DNA from: Psettodes erumei
Lineage: Eukaryota > Chordata > Actinopteri > Pleuronectiformes > Psettodidae
Assembly (NCBI GenBank): GCA_016785225.1
Contig: JAFBJZ010000888.1
Coordinates: 2,980,501-3,044,500, forward strand
DNA: 64,000 nucleotides
Direction: 5' to 3'
This document shows positions 13,290 to 26,724 of the stretch, piece by piece (the stretch's first letter is position 1; each line of letters opens with the position of its first letter). The translations under genes were made by a program, and so were the position numbers. The notes under the pieces were generated by a model, which did no database searches, had not been told where the DNA came from, and worked only from the letters and a program-made list of their open reading frames with translations.

Positions 13290-14639
13290 GCATGAGGCAC
13301 ATTAACGGTTGCTGATATCATGGTGAAGTCAGAGATAACAGGATGTGGGCTTGATTCTCTTCTGCTTTCTGTATGTTTATGCGTTTGCTCTCAGCTCTCC
13401 AGGGCTTCCTCCACAGCCCGGCTGACCTTCAATTTCCATAAATATGAACTTAAATGTTTGGTCTGCCTTTGACGGCCTGCTGCTGGTGACGGACACGCTG
13501 ACTCACTGAGTGGGGATAGAGATAGACGCTGGGATAGAGCGGTGGCAAAAAGATTCTCACGGGGAGAGAAAACCAGGGAACTGCTTTTGGAATGGTCTCC
13601 GTCATTTTATGAGGCAGACCTTGGGTTTTTGTTTTCCTCATCGAACTGAGAGGTGGCATGCTCTGCCCTCAATGCAGGAGACGCAGACGATATTACGGTT
13701 GAATAAACTGACGGTTGGAACAGCAATAAGTGAGACTGTAAATGCCCAACACCCAAAACTGTACGTCTGCCACGGTCGCGCGCGCAACTGTACACCCGGC
13801 GAAACGATGCGATACCGAGACCGCTCTTTCCGTGGGATCGGGTGTCTCGTTAAATGCCACTCGAAAAAAAACCCATTAGTTCATTTCCCTCTTGGTTAAT
13901 TAACATCTGCTCCTGACCTTTCCGATGAATAGGTGCAACTTTATCTTGAAAGTCAAGGTTACGAAACTACATATCAGAGCTGACTGATTACTGATCACTG
14001 GAGTGATGGAGAGAGCCTTTGGATGACCGGATGAAATATTTGAAACACAGATTCTGTTTTTTTTTAGTCAACATTTGGCCATAATGGCTTTGAAAAAAAG
14101 GGATGGTATATAAATATGTTGATAACTTTTTAGGGACTATGCACATCATTATTAGTATATTTACCTGACTCAAGCTCTTAACTCTAGAAAAACTAAAAGG
14201 GGTTTTAGTAATTCGCACACCAAATATTCCTAATCAGTGCTTCACACATGCACTCACATAAGTACCACACCTGAATGTAGGCCCCAGTGTACTGCAGGTG
14301 CCATTTAGGAAAGTGGGAACATGACGAGGGAGCAGTGGCTGCACCCTTAGGTGCTCTTGGTGCTGCACAGTGGAGTCTTGCCTGTCCGCCATGATACATG
14401 CATTATGAGGCACCGGGGAGCTCGTCGATCACGTTACATTACAGTTACATTACATCAGAGCCACAGATCCACACAGACCTCACTCAGATCCAGGAAATGC
14501 AGAGAACTTTTCAGCTCTTGCAGTATTTGTGACCAACGCTCCAACCTTCTCGGTTCCTTGTTACTTTGCTTACTCTACTTGTTACACACATATACCCAAC
14601 TTGGTTGCCCATAATCACAGCATAAACAATATGACGAAC

Positions 14640-14872
14640 GCCCCGCGCTGAAAGATGTGAAGTAGAAAGTTGCAGTATGGGAAATAGCAGGATTTGGTAT
14701 TTCTGAAGCTTAACCCACACTGACAGTTAAAAGTCAATATCCTTTTAATCTGTCTTTCTCAAGGCCCCCTTCTTCTCAAGTCACAATACTAAATGTTTTT
14801 AACAGACATGCTTCTATTAGTATTCAGCTAAAAACTCAAGGCTTTTACTTACTAACTTTCCACTGCATCTCA
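14640..14872 (+). mobile_element. Possible third, more decayed copy of the miniature transposon
   Basis: AGATGTGAAGTAGAAAGTTG (near 14653-14672), then GGGAAATAGCAGG, and at the right TTTTACTTACTAACTTTCCA with CTGCA. The phrases match the family at 20222-20452, but the spacing is loose. Confidence 0.3.
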
Positions 14873-17414
14873 TGGTCTTCGTCAGTGGATGAATTTTTGC
14901 TCACATGTCATGTTTCGTTTGTAATGTTTTTAGGCCATATTTATCATGTGTTTTTGTCCAGGCCCTGAATGCCACGTCCGACCCCCCCCCCATCACAGCT
15001 TTTTACCTCATTCTCTGTGACCTCGAATAGCCCTCCCCTCTACCCGCTCAACATGAGAATAAACAGTGATGTATGAAGCACGCCGTGTCTCCATCATCCA
15101 TACAAGTCGCTTTTAAACCGGGACTCTGATCCCTATTCATTACGTCAAAGTGTGGGAGAGACGTTTCTGTTGCCCGCGCCAGATGTCCAAATCAGCCGTG
15201 TTGTTTCAGCGCTTACTGTGCCCAGCCTCTCCGGTCCCACCGTTTATTTACACAGGGGAGCTCTGGCGGCCGGGGGGGAGTCCTGACTAATTGTGAGCAG
15301 CTGTAATATCACAGGGCCGTCATTAAGAGGGCAACGGCTTTGCGCACGCATTCATAATCCAGCCTGAAATGGAATAGCGGCGGCATCCGCCGGCCGCTAC
15401 TGAATTACCAAATTGTTAGTGTGGCCTAATTTTTACACTTTGTTTATGAAAGACTAAACCGCTCAACATGATTAGCACCCACAACGGTGTGACATTTCTC
15501 CAGAGAGGTGGTCATGGGCTGGAGGGGGGGTTGGGCTCAAACTGCACCATCAGAGGGATGCTCAAGTGCGGAGAGAAGAAGTGCAGCGTGGAGTGATTAT
15601 ATTAGCTTTGATGGAGGCTTCCAACAGGTGGTTAAAAAAAAAAACAACAACAAAAAAGTGCACTGAAGTTCAGTTCTTTCTTGTCCAAAATCAATAAATC
15701 GCGGGGGTCCGATGTGAAGCAGATAACAGTTACTATCCGATTAAAAGCCGATCAGGAAGAACCCTTTGACTCGATCACAAATTCGAACAGCCTCGCACAT
15801 GAAATTATAAAGCAGATCTCCAAAGCCGGCAATGTTCCCTGTGGGAACAGAGAGCAGAGCAACCTGGAAAACCCCCCACCTTGGTTGACTCACAGCTGTT
15901 TATAGAGCAAACCTGAAAATAGAATGATGAAATGTAGACAAATACTGTCACAATAGCCTTCGATTCACGTGCTAATGCTGTTTACACGAGCACTGGCAGA
16001 GCGCTTGGGGTGCCCTTTCTGTCATATCTCCTTGTTGATATTTGAATTTGTCAGTGCATGTCGGGACTCCAAAATGTTTTCATAATCTGGTTTTATTATA
16101 AGCAACACGGGCCAATGTTGAAAAAATGAAGTCAAAAAAGACAACAACGCGGCCACCGCGGCCATCCGCTCGGCAGACCGGACCCAAGTGGACCACACAC
16201 AGCGTGTCAGTAAAGCTCTGCATAAAGGAGATATTAGAATACAAGCAAATGCTAAACAACCCCCCCAGCCTCCCAGCTACTCGCTGCGCTTTCAGGACCT
16301 GTTTTGATTTTCCTAAACAACGCCGTCATCGCGTGATCGCAAACGCTTCTTTTGAATATGTTTTTTTGGGGGGGGTATTGTATGCGGACAGAAAACAAAC
16401 TTTGGTTTCGCAGAACATCAGGAGATCCACATCCTGTGTCAAAGTGTGTTTTGTGAGTGCAGGCTGTGTTTGTGTGTGAGCGAGTGGAAAAAGAGACACT
16501 ACAGCAGAGACATAAAAGGTTTCAATTTCATATTGTAAATATTTAAAGGGACCTATTTAAAACTCTTTTGTATCTGATAAATAGTCTGAAAAAAAAATTA
16601 ATTGGTCCTCTTTCGTCTGACTTCATGAGAATTTCATTGATGTTTCCTGTCCATATTTCTGTTCCTGCCAAATGACCCCCCCCAACCCGCCCCCCCCCAC
16701 ACACACACACACCCGAGTCCGGTTTGCACTGAGGAGTCACCTCACTTTTCCAGTCACACTTAAGATATCTGCCCCTTCTCTGTTTATGCTGAGGGCTTAT
16801 GCAGCCAGACATACAGGGTTATTTCAAGAGCGCCCTTCTCCATTTTCATGAGAGAGCATATGCAGATTATCATCTCTATCAGCGGCCTGATCTCAAATCA
16901 GCCCCCCTCATTACCGGAGCTTAGCCGAGGAGACGCGGCATCAATATTAGATGACGGCGATGGGAAGAGGTGTGGAGGGCCACTCGTGCGCTCGCGGGTC
17001 CCCACCCCTTCCCGAGGCGCGGCAGGGGCACGGGCGAACCACACGAGCACGAGAGGATGACGATGGTCGGTGCGTTCGCGGCAAGATGAATTCTTTAATC
17101 GCCTCCAGCTTCTTATGATGTGGATGCCTGCTCTTCTGAACCCCTAATAACAGGACGAGGAATTATTTACACTTAATGTATCTGCAAAACATCCACTGAC
17201 ATCACAATTATAAGTGTTTCCCCCTTTTTCTCCTGGCTGCTGAAACATGGCCGTGTGTTGATGGTGCTTTGTTAAAGTGAGGGGAAATGTTCGAGCTGAA
17301 CTGAAGTTTCAGATGGGATGTGTGGCTGTTCCACACCTGAAATCTTCCCTTATCCTTAATTAAGTATTTTAGTAGCTTAAACCCAACAATGTACAGGCAC
17401 AGGACTGATAACAA

Positions 17415-17660
17415 AAAGAAACGAGGAACACGTCATCTTGAGGACGTCAATGTGTGCAGCAAAACTCTGTGGGAATCCGTTCGGTGGCTGTCGAGATATC
17501 TCGCTCCAAAACCGCAGCACCAAGCCCGACGGCGGCACGAGATGGAAATTTGAGGGATCATGGAAGCCGCTAGCCTTCATTCTCTCCGTGTCGTGAATAT
17601 CTGTAGCAAATTTCATGGGAACCCGTTTCCGCATTTCATGGCATTCAATCCCACGTCGCA
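17415..17660 (+). mobile_element. Decayed copy related to the 26-kb repeat
   Basis: Contains ATCTGTAGCAAATTTCATGG, preceded by GATCATGGAAGC and a CATTCTCTCC stretch. About 130 bases earlier is a parallel module (GTGTGCAGCAAAACTCTGTGGG then GAGATATCTC). The module order matches the 26020-26665 repeat. It is CpG-richer than that copy. Confidence 0.45.
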
Positions 17661-18000
17661 CGTGACGCTCGAGCGTCACCAAAAGAAAAGAAAGAAATAT
17701 CACTGGGCCTGACTGACGGGGAGCCGTCCTGCAGAACCGCAACAACGAGTCAGACCGCGGACTCTCATGTGAGTGTGGCAAGTGATCTCGGCTGGAGGTC
17801 AGGGCGCGACACCATCTCGGCGTACGCTGTGCTGCGCCATGTTCAGTGGCGGGGAGGATTATCGCGGGACTCTGTCGTTCGTTTGCACCTCTGCTCTCTC
17901 TGCTCTCCTGCTCCTGTCTGTGCATGGCGAGGTGCGTCTCCTGCATTTCTCCACAGACAGATCAAGGTCAGGCCAGGAGTTGCAGGGGCAGTGGGACAGT

Positions 18001-18001
18001 G

Positions 18002-18045
<44 letters not shown>

Positions 18046-18058
18046 GTGTGTGCGTGCG
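18001..18058 (+). repeat. (GT)n microsatellite, interrupted
   Basis: GT run with single TTTG and CG interruptions. Confidence 0.93.
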
Positions 18059-19687
18059 TCGGGGCAGGGGGAGGTAGACGGTGAGAGGGACACCTCAGGA
18101 CCCTGACGGCTCCGGTTGCCTGAGCCACGACCGCCGGGTTGGAGGAGGCTCGCCGCAGATCGATCGGCGCGGAGCTGGATCCCTGCGATAGGGGGGCGAT
18201 TGGATGCGGCGCGTTGGGACTGAATGACATAAGCTTAGACGTCTAAGTGTCCCATTAGCAGGACAGCCGCCCGTGTCCCGGTGCTCTCCTCTCCCCACTT
18301 CGCCGACGCCGGCATCATGGAAAATGGCTCAGGTGTTCCCCGGGAATCTGCGACGTGGAGCGCGGCAGCTGCCGACGGGACAGCTCCGGCTCTCTGCATG
18401 TGGCACTTCTGATCCTCCATATGTAACCGACAGCAATTAAATCTTTACAGCCCTCATAAATCAGCTGAGGATGCCGGCAACCCAGTGCGCACGCGCGTTT
18501 ACAAGCACGCGCATATTTGTGCGTTTTCCATATGTTTACAGCTAAACGGCGCATGCATGTGTGTGTGTCGGGGGGGCCGGTTGTGCACGCGCGTTCCCCA
18601 CGTTCAGCTCGCGAGGCGACACGCTGCGGTCAGAATGCTGCCAACAATTCCTAAACACATAAGAAATGATGACAAAACAAGGAGGCCACACACGGAGAGG
18701 CTGCTGTGACACGCTGCCTGCTGGGCCCAAACACGCAGGCAGAGCCAAGCTGAGCTGGGCTCGGGTGAGAGGAAGGGCCCTGCTCCTCCAGCCTCTGCGA
18801 ACGAGCATATTTACACGTCCTCAAGACGGGGCTCTGGGGTTACACCCTGCCCACAGCGTCCATCAGGCTCTCTGGCCTCCCCCGATTATAACATGCTCGC
18901 CAGCAGTGCGTCAAGCGGGGGATTTGTAACTAGTAATGTACTAAAAAAAAAAAAAAAAATCAAAAAGCTGGTGATGACAAGAGAAGATCTTTAGCTTCTT
19001 TTGTACGGGTGTTCTGATGTCATTTACTCGATGTTAACAACTGCTGGTTCTCAGGATCAGCCTTCTGGATGATGTCAGGATGCTGAATTCCAGCCGTTTC
19101 GAAAAGATTTCAATAGCTCGCTTCGAAAGGCCACTTACTGTTTGGAGGTACTTGTCATCACTTTTTGCCTTTCGATTTAATCTGTCTGAAAACATTTCAT
19201 CTGAAATTGCGCGGCCTCAACAAAACCCCTCCCCCTTTCCCGCAGTTTGCCTGTAATTGCTAAAACTAATTTTGACATTAATTATGAAAACCAAACGACA
19301 TGAAGTGTTACTGGGTCTCTCTCAGGGGAGTTTGCTGCCTTACACAGGTGGTTATCCAGGTCTGCTGATCAATCTTAAAGATTATCATAGCCCTCTAGTA
19401 ATTGTCCCCCTCTCCTCTTCCTCTTCAATGCTGCTGCTGACTCATCCAGTTGCCGGTGAGATCAAAAAGGACACCACGTTAATCTTGCAACATGAGAACG
19501 TGAATGAAAAATGATGCGTGCTTGCAGCCCCGGGCTTATTTGACTCCTTTTGTTAACAGAGCCGCGAGTTGCACAACGACGGAGTGGAGAATGAATCAGT
19601 ACAGGAAATGCTCTCTTGCTAAGCCTTGCGTGTGGACAAGAGAGACGGCCATAAACAAAGATCCTCTTTGTGACTCCTCTTCACTCT

Positions 19688-19730
19688 CGAGTGCTCCCTC
19701 TCTCTCCCTCTCTCTCCCTCTCTCTCTCTC
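19688..19730 (+). repeat. (CTCTCTCC)n pyrimidine tract
   Basis: Three CTCTCTCC units merging into CT repeats. Confidence 0.9.
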
Positions 19731-20221
19731 AACTAATACCCAACTGTTGGTCTGGCTGTGCTGAGTCTCCCACTTGTCCCGACACTCTCATCACACCAGG
19801 ATATATCATGAACTGCATTACATATCAATGCATTTCCTGCCAAAGTCACTTTAAAAGTCTGGCAGTATCAGCGTCACGTTGAAGGGGGGGAGTCGCACGC
19901 CTGGGTAGAAATGTGGGGACATTCAAGGAAACAAAGTGTAAATAAATACTGTCTGCATCTGAATTATGTAAATAATAAATATGCCACGGAGCATGAACTC
20001 CAAAACCTCTGAGCAACTGCAAACACCAAAATAGTCTCGCAGAGACTCTGATCTTGGGAGCAGATGTTCAGGAAGTTGATCTTTTTTGTCTTCTGGAGGT
20101 CCGCAGATGACGAAGATGAAGAATACACGTTGGAAGGCTGCCACGCATACAGTAGGCCTGCGCTTACTGTACGAGAGGCCATATTGGTTAGATTTCAGAT
20201 AAAAGGAGCTACTTGTGCATC

Positions 20222-20452
20222 CAGCGGTGGGAGAAGCACGTAAACCGACTTCATTCACTGCATGTGTGTGTATTAATGCATCATCGTTACTTAGTTGATT
20301 ATATTTACTGCGCAGTAAGGAGTCACTTTGCATTTGCCTTCAAAGTGTGGAGTAGAAATATTCAGTAGCATGACATGGAATTACTCAACCTCGTATTTGA
20401 GCACAGTAATAGAGTAAATGTACTTTGTCGCTGTCATGTTTCCGCTCACTTC
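20222..20452 (+). mobile_element. Probable degenerate miniature transposon (teleost hAT-like MITE)
   Basis: The left end CAGCGGTGGGAGAAGCA and the right part AGTGTGGAGTAGAAATATTC, TGGAATTACTCAACC and GAGTAAATGTACTTTG match phrases of a very common teleost miniature element as I remember it (CAGTGGTGGAA... to ...GTAAATGTACTTAGTTACTT). It encodes no protein. A shorter relative lies at 22190-22318. Confidence 0.5.
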
Positions 20453-21090
20453 TTGAATGCTATAAAAATGTTGACATGAAATTGAAAGTCGCTTTTAAAT
20501 GTTTTTATTTTATAAGAATCCAACAGGGAATACACTAAAATCAATATGGCAAAGACAGCAGTGCAGTGTTTTTGCTGGGCTGATGTTTTACAGATATTTC
20601 ATCATTATCATCATCGTATTGTTTGTTATTTTATTGGATTTTTTTTAACATTACCATTTGTCTTCTGCTTCATAAATGTATGCATATAGAAAAGAAACTA
20701 CGGAACGAGTGCCGGGCCGACGTCGCGCGCTCCTTCAAAATCAGGCACGGGAGAAAGATGGGGAGACGACGCTGCCTCGATCCTCTTCCCTACAGCGCTG
20801 GCCTAAATGTGCTCCCTCTCTCACTCACTGTAATTGCAATGCAATGATGTCAGCATGACAGGGGAGACCGAACGCGAGACAGCGTTGAATAAGCTGCCGC
20901 CGTGGTATCAAGAGCACAAAAACGCATCTGAGCCACTCTATGGGGTGTCAATTTAATCATGCTTGAACCAGGTATCACCTTCCTCCAATGATTCCACCAT
21001 TGACAAAGAATCCTGCGGACTGCGTTGCACCGAGCGCAAGTACGCCCTCCTACTTGATAAGGTGTCTGTGACTGACACGCTCACTGACGC

Positions 21091-21112
21091 ACGCACACAC
21101 ACACACACACAC
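21091..21112 (+). repeat. (CA)n microsatellite
   Basis: Pure CA run of about 11 units after ACGCACG. Confidence 0.92.
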
Positions 21113-22189
21113 AACACTTCCTAGCAGGCAACTGACGGACGGTGACGTGGCCGAGCCTGGACATCAGCCTCACCGGCGCATGCGAAAACAAGGTAATAAT
21201 TCACGCAACAACCTGTTTGGAAAATCTGAATTAATATCAGGCTGAATCCAGACCTAACAAAATAAGAAAATTAAATTAGGGGATTCAAGCAATGCATATG
21301 ATTTGACCCATCCAACTTGTAATTTTGCCCTGTGCTCCACCCGCTCCCCCGGCAAAGTCAAACTGAGTCATGGCGATGCCACCCCGCCACCCCGCCACCC
21401 CCGCCCCCTTCCACCCATCACTGGCCCCCAGCCCTCATAGACAGTCTGCGGGCAAACAAGAAATAATTCATACGGCTTCCCACACAGGAGTGGGTGTCCT
21501 GTATCGGCCTGTCCGCTCCGCTGCCTGTCTGTTATCACCTGCAATTGAGGTAATCCACAGGACTATTATACTGCAGCTTATTGTACAGGAGAATATAGCT
21601 GCTGCTGCACCACCGCCACCGCCACATCAACCCCCGCCTCCTCCGTCACCGCTGAATCATACCTCTGGAAAGCTGACACCTCCCAGACTGCCGGACTCTC
21701 GGCACACAATTGCACATATGCTGTTTGCGTCTGCTGACCGCAGAGCAGCTGAACACACCCCTGTGCGCCACTTCAGTACAAATACGTCAATTTGATAAAT
21801 TCATATAACGGCCAGAATCTGCAGTGGTGAGAGCAGAACTTAGCAGAAGGAGCCAAACTGCATTATGAAAGTCCTCCACTATTGGCTGAGCAACTGTGTA
21901 TACTATAATTATTGCTGATGCATCACTGTGTCAACTACATTGCAATGTGTTGGCTGTTTAACGTGGAGCAAGATCTTACTTCATGCCTGCGTATATACTG
22001 TAGAATATGCAGAGACATCAGGTGATGCAAAGTAAATTTTGAAATAGTTTGTTTTTAATCGAGGTAAAGGAGAAATGCCTCAATGAGCAAATAGATCATA
22101 ACAGGAAGAATTACTGTATTAATCTTATTCTGAAAGGTAGAAACAACGTTTGTCAGTGGCAGTGGAGTCAAAACGACAATGACTTCTTC

Positions 22190-22318
22190 TGAAGTGTGGA
22201 GTAGGAGGATGAGATATTTGTGTGAATGTAATTGTGAGTATGCAAGTACATGTACCTGACAAATGCACCCAAGGACATTACTGAGTAAATATACTCAGTT
22301 ACTTTGCCACCATTCAAC
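22190..22318 (+). mobile_element. Fragment of the same miniature transposon family
   Basis: AAGTGTGGAGTAGGAGGATG at the left and TACTGAGTAAATATACTCAG followed by TTACTTTGCCACCATT at the right parallel the right part of the 20222-20452 element in the same orientation. The left end is missing or unrecognisable. Confidence 0.5.
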
Positions 22319-23499
22319 ACTTCCCTGTCATAACAAAACTAGATCAGTTGCCAAATTTCCAGGTGCCTGAGTTAAGGCACAAAGGATTTTTCTCTTTTCC
22401 CACAGACTTGCTTTAGTCTCAGCTCAATCTGCACTGAATCAAATGTCCTTCCTGCATGTTCAGTTGTTACCTGACAATAATGCAATACGGTCAGTTTTTA
22501 AAAAATGCCTGGAGACGAAAGAAGGTGCCATGTTCTCATTCTGCAATCAAACAGCATTTGAGGGGTTCAATAATTCAACATACTAAGTCGCAAACTCGCA
22601 CAAATATCCGTGCTCCCGCAGCCTCTCATGTTGCCACGGGGGCCAGGGAGGGCATTGTACAGGGAATTGTCAACATTCCCATGATGAGCCTGCAGGCCCC
22701 GTGGTCCGGGGAGGTGTCGGGATGGGGTGGGGGCCAGAATTGATTGTAAACGTTGAATAATTCAGCCGAGCCCTCCGCCATTTGAGTGAGTTTCTTCGGT
22801 TACGTTCAGAAGAGCTTTCATAGCAAAACAGGAGAAGATTATCTTCCACAGGCCCCCGGTGGAGGCCCTGAACGCCTCTCATTAACGCGACAAAGCATCT
22901 ACAGCCCCGGCACACAGATACAGACACGCTGACACAAATTTATACACACACACAGGCACACACATGTAGACACGCGTGCAAAAAGTGCCAGTGACACCGA
23001 TATCTCATATCTGTACACATACGCTGGCCAGCTTCCAGAGCGCACAGACGCACTGCACAGGATTACAAAGAGCGGGCAAAAACAAATGAGCGTGACGCTG
23101 CTGCGTTATCCAGTAGCTGTGTTTTTTTGGGGCGTTTTTTTAAGTTGTTTTTGAGCACGACAAGTCTCTCAACGGTAATCCCCAGAAACACATAAAAAGC
23201 TCATCAAAGTGTTGCTTCTTTGATATGCTCCATTCATTCAAGTGTAACTGAGAAGCCCCTCCGCTCACTTGAGCAGCAGATACATTTTTCAAAGAACAAA
23301 AGAGGAAGAAGGAAAAGAAAAAAAAAAGACGCCAGCTAATCCCCGGCCTTAAGCTGCTAACATAGCCTAGAAAATGTAACGTCTCTATTTCCATATTTAC
23401 TTGACTCCCGCAGCACTCTTGCCGTCTCCGTTAATAAAAAGACATAAAGATGTGATATGATGAAGTCAACCTGTCCATTCAAGGGCAACATTTGTTCTC

Positions 23500-23720
23500 C
23501 TTATTTAAATATCATTAGGGGAGAATTTATGTGTGATAAAGCGTGCGTTACATTACATATGAATATAGAGCAGGGGGGGTTATAAAAGTAATTAAACATA
23601 AATGCTGCGGCTTCTGTGCTGTGGACCTGTTAATACAATTCAGCCCGACTCCAGTTACAGAAAATTCTTAATGACCTCACGGCCCATAATAAATCTATCT
23701 GATGGCATTAAACAGGGACA
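23500..23720. promoter_or_regulatory. Candidate enhancer block (unverified)
   Basis: The block contains TTTAAATATCATTAGG, GTGATAAAG, AAAAGTAATTAAAC, GGACCTGTTAATACAATTC and CCCATAATAAATC. It has no transposon features and ends just before a G-rich run (23736-23754). Confidence 0.3.
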
Positions 23721-26019
23721 GGGAGTGAGTGAGGCGGGGGGTGGGGTAGGGGGGCAGTAATGTACTCAGCATGAAACAAAATGAGTGTGTTGGGGATGCC
23801 AGAGATATGACTGCAGAATAGCAGGAAACTCTAGCTCGGCGTCGCAGGCCTGTTGGCTCAGGCTATCATTAAATGACTCGCTGAAATTTTAATTCTCTGA
23901 TCACATTAAGTGCTTTGGGAAGACAACAAACTCTGCACTGCACATCTTGGCGGTGTCATCTCTTCGAGAGGAGGGGGCGGGGGGCATTAAGGTCTTTCGG
24001 CATAAGGGCGCTGCTTCTTTTTTTCGCCGCCGGTGTCTTATGAGGGCTTGGGTTACGCCTCGGCACGGGATGATGGGGCGCGCGTGTGACAGCTCGTTTC
24101 ACCACCCGGACATCCTTGCTGTCCTGCGTGTCTCTTAACAGCATGAAATCAAACGGCTGACAGGTCGCCGCGAGGAGAGGCGCACAGGCCCGTGCCGCTG
24201 AGGGCATTCTTTTCCGGATCCCAACCTCGAGTCAAACCCTCACAGCTGCAACGCTCCTAACGTCGAAGTTAACATCACGACCGTGATCGTTCCGACATGA
24301 CGTCAGATCAATAGATTAGTGTGACCAAGGTGTCTCCTGTCAAAGAATGCTTAATGTGCTTTTTGATGGATTTTAAGTGTATTTTTGTGACACTGTACAT
24401 CACTGCACAGCTCATGCAGAAGGTGCTACAGAGCTACAGAACAGCAACATCCTGGACTCCCTCAAAATTTGAGTGAATATTGGACTCCACTAGATTGGAA
24501 GAGTAAAAATGAATTGTGCACTCTCTGCCGGGTGCACGACAGGCAACGCTTTGCAACCACATTATTCAGTTCAGACTGCTGTAAGTAAATTGAAATGCTT
24601 AAGCAATATTAATCCTTACTCTGGCCTTAAAATGACATTGAAGTTTACAGAGCTAAAATGACTCCTTGAAAGAGAACAGAAATATTCTTGGTTGAGAAAT
24701 GTTCCCTCACTTTTCTATCCCTGTGACAACATTTGGTCCTGTTTAACAGAGCCATTCAAGAACACACAAACACACACGTTTAGATAACGTAGAAAAAATA
24801 GAATAATTAAAAGATGAAGAATAGCATGAAACACAGATGGAGGCAACCAATGCGATTGTTAGGAAAGGTCTTACGATAATCACGGCACACTTAGAAGAAG
24901 AATGGCAACACATCTGATAACTGGTCCAGGTTGCGCAGATACACAGGCCTTTTAACAACCACTCTGACCTCATTGGTATTTACAGGTCATGCATTATGGA
25001 AATTGGTTTTGTGTGTGTTTGACAGGGTCAATTTTCTGTCAATACTTCTGTTTTATCATTCAAGGTCCTTCTGTAGTTTTCCCTCCCTTCCCTAATCTAC
25101 TCTCTTATAGGAGACTCGGCTCAATGCGACCGCCCAGTTTAATAGAAAGGGAAGGTAAACTCCTTGCTGTCCGCATATTCTGCTGACAACAAATGATGCT
25201 TGGCAACGGCTGCCAAATCAAACATAAACAAAGGAGAGACCTCTTTACCCTCTGGCAACCTGATGAAAGCGAGGCTGACTGAGGTCTGAAGTTTTGGATA
25301 CATCATTTGTAGGAAGGGTTTTTTTTCTCTGCCTAATTGATACTTGTTTTATCCTGTTTCTACCCTCTGGGAAGCCAAAGGTGATGTTTTCATAAGACGA
25401 TCATGTAAATAAAGGCTACGCAAGGAGAGGACCCCTACCAGCAGAGCATCATGGGAAGGGGCTACAGGCAAAGCCCACACAAGATGCTGATCGCGACACC
25501 GAAAGGTTAAACATGGACATGGTCCTCGTGCTACAGCCGGCTCTCTGACCCTCTGGCTGCAGTCTGATTACACAAAGTTTGCTTTGGAAATGTGCGCAGC
25601 TCATTCAAATAACAGCAGGTAAAGAGCTTTCGAGGGGAAGGAAATGAGCGAAATATTCATCTGCAACACAGATTACATGTTCAGGACATCAGAAGTGACG
25701 TGACTCGAACACTATCAAGTGTTGTATACAATTATGAGCTCATAAAAGTCATACAAGAACTAAACTACCTGCTGCTGTTTAAGACAGCACCGTGTCGACA
25801 CAGGCGCTGCAGCATCAGCAACGTGTCAGTAGCAGCAGCTGTTTGTGTGTCTACGCAGGAGCATCCAGGCACAGCCTCGCACCGTAGGTCACCCGCACAA
25901 TGTTTGACAGCACTCGGAGCCCGACGCGTGTAGTGACACGCAAAAAGTGGGAGGAAAGAGAGCTGTGGAGAATGCTTTGGGTCGTGTTGATGAGCACATG
26001 GTGCCACTACAACGCAAGC

Positions 26020-26665
26020 TTGCTGTTTTTGTGAGGCTGTGCACACAGTGGAGCGCCTAGCTAAACAGTAGCATGCTAACATGCTAATGTTTATCATGAC
26101 CACCACCCTGGTTTAGCATGGTGGCGTGCTAAACATTTAGCATTTATCACAAGGTACATATCAGGCTGCTGTCATTCCATTAGCATTTCATATGCTTGAA
26201 ATATAAGAAAGGGAAATTTTGACCTGACGATGACAGATAATGACCACCAGTGTTTTTACCATTTATCCCCTGGGGACATGAATATGTGTGAAAAATGTGA
26301 TGACTATATTTTATAATCCAATGGCTGTTGACACATTACACTAAAAATAACAATTGACAACCTTATGGTGGTGCTACAGGAAAAGTAAAGTAATTGGGAT
26401 TCACTCTCTGGGAATTATGAATATTTGCAAAAAAAGCAACAATCAATCCAAGCAATCCAGCAAAACATCACCAAAACTTTCAAATGTCCCAAACGTTGAT
26501 GGTGCCACACCAAAAGTCAGAGGATCATTGAAGCTTCATCCACTGGCAGATATGTACAAAAGTTCATTCAGTTGTTGAAAAAGTATTTCTGTTTGGATCA
26601 AAATGGATCAAGAGACAGACCAAACAACTGACACACAGACTGTCATTGCCATCCCACCACTGTCT
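26020..26665 (+). mobile_element. Decayed interspersed repeat of teleost type, with internal repetition
   Basis: The left part has the phrase AGCATGCTAACATGCTAATG (26073-26092), followed by TTTAGCAT variants. To the right come three related modules: GGTGCTACAGGAAAAGT (26370), GGTGCCACACCAAAAGTCAG (26501-26520), and CCTGGGGACATGAATATGTG. A stretch of TTCATTCAGTTGTTG, then GGATCAAAATGGATC and CATTGCCATCCC, follows. I remember this order of phrases from an abundant noncoding repeat of perciform fish. The family name and class are not certain. Confidence 0.55.
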
Positions 26666-26724
26666 CTGTAAGTAAAAAGAACAAAATGAGAGTTGGTTCA
26701 TGTAATGATTGACGATGTAGGTCA

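Larger units (their letters stand above)
11100..17410. other. Gene desert segment, no gene recognised
   Basis: No exon is supported. It contains a pure GGC tract (13246-13289), C/A runs near 12650-12675 and 16677-16712, and enhancer-like stretches around 15290-15480 (ATTACCAAATTGTTAG, GTGGCCTAATTTTTAC) and 16845-16960 (ATATGCAGATTATC, ATCAATATTAGATG). Confidence 0.55.
17660..25900. other. Gene desert segment, no gene recognised
   Basis: No exon is supported on either strand. It holds a GT tract (18001-18058), an A run (18942-18959), a CTCTCTCC tract (19688-19730), a CA tract (21091-21112), two miniature-transposon-like repeats listed separately, and enhancer-like blocks around 19248-19470 and 23500-23720. 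Confidence 0.55.

Noticed and set aside
17377..17946. 189-residue minus-strand open frame, the longest outside sall3
   Set aside because: It largely overlaps a decayed interspersed repeat, and its composition shows no family resemblance.
21370..21795. 141-residue proline-rich plus-strand frame
   Set aside because: The proline content comes from a CCA/CCG-rich low-complexity stretch, with no conserved motif.
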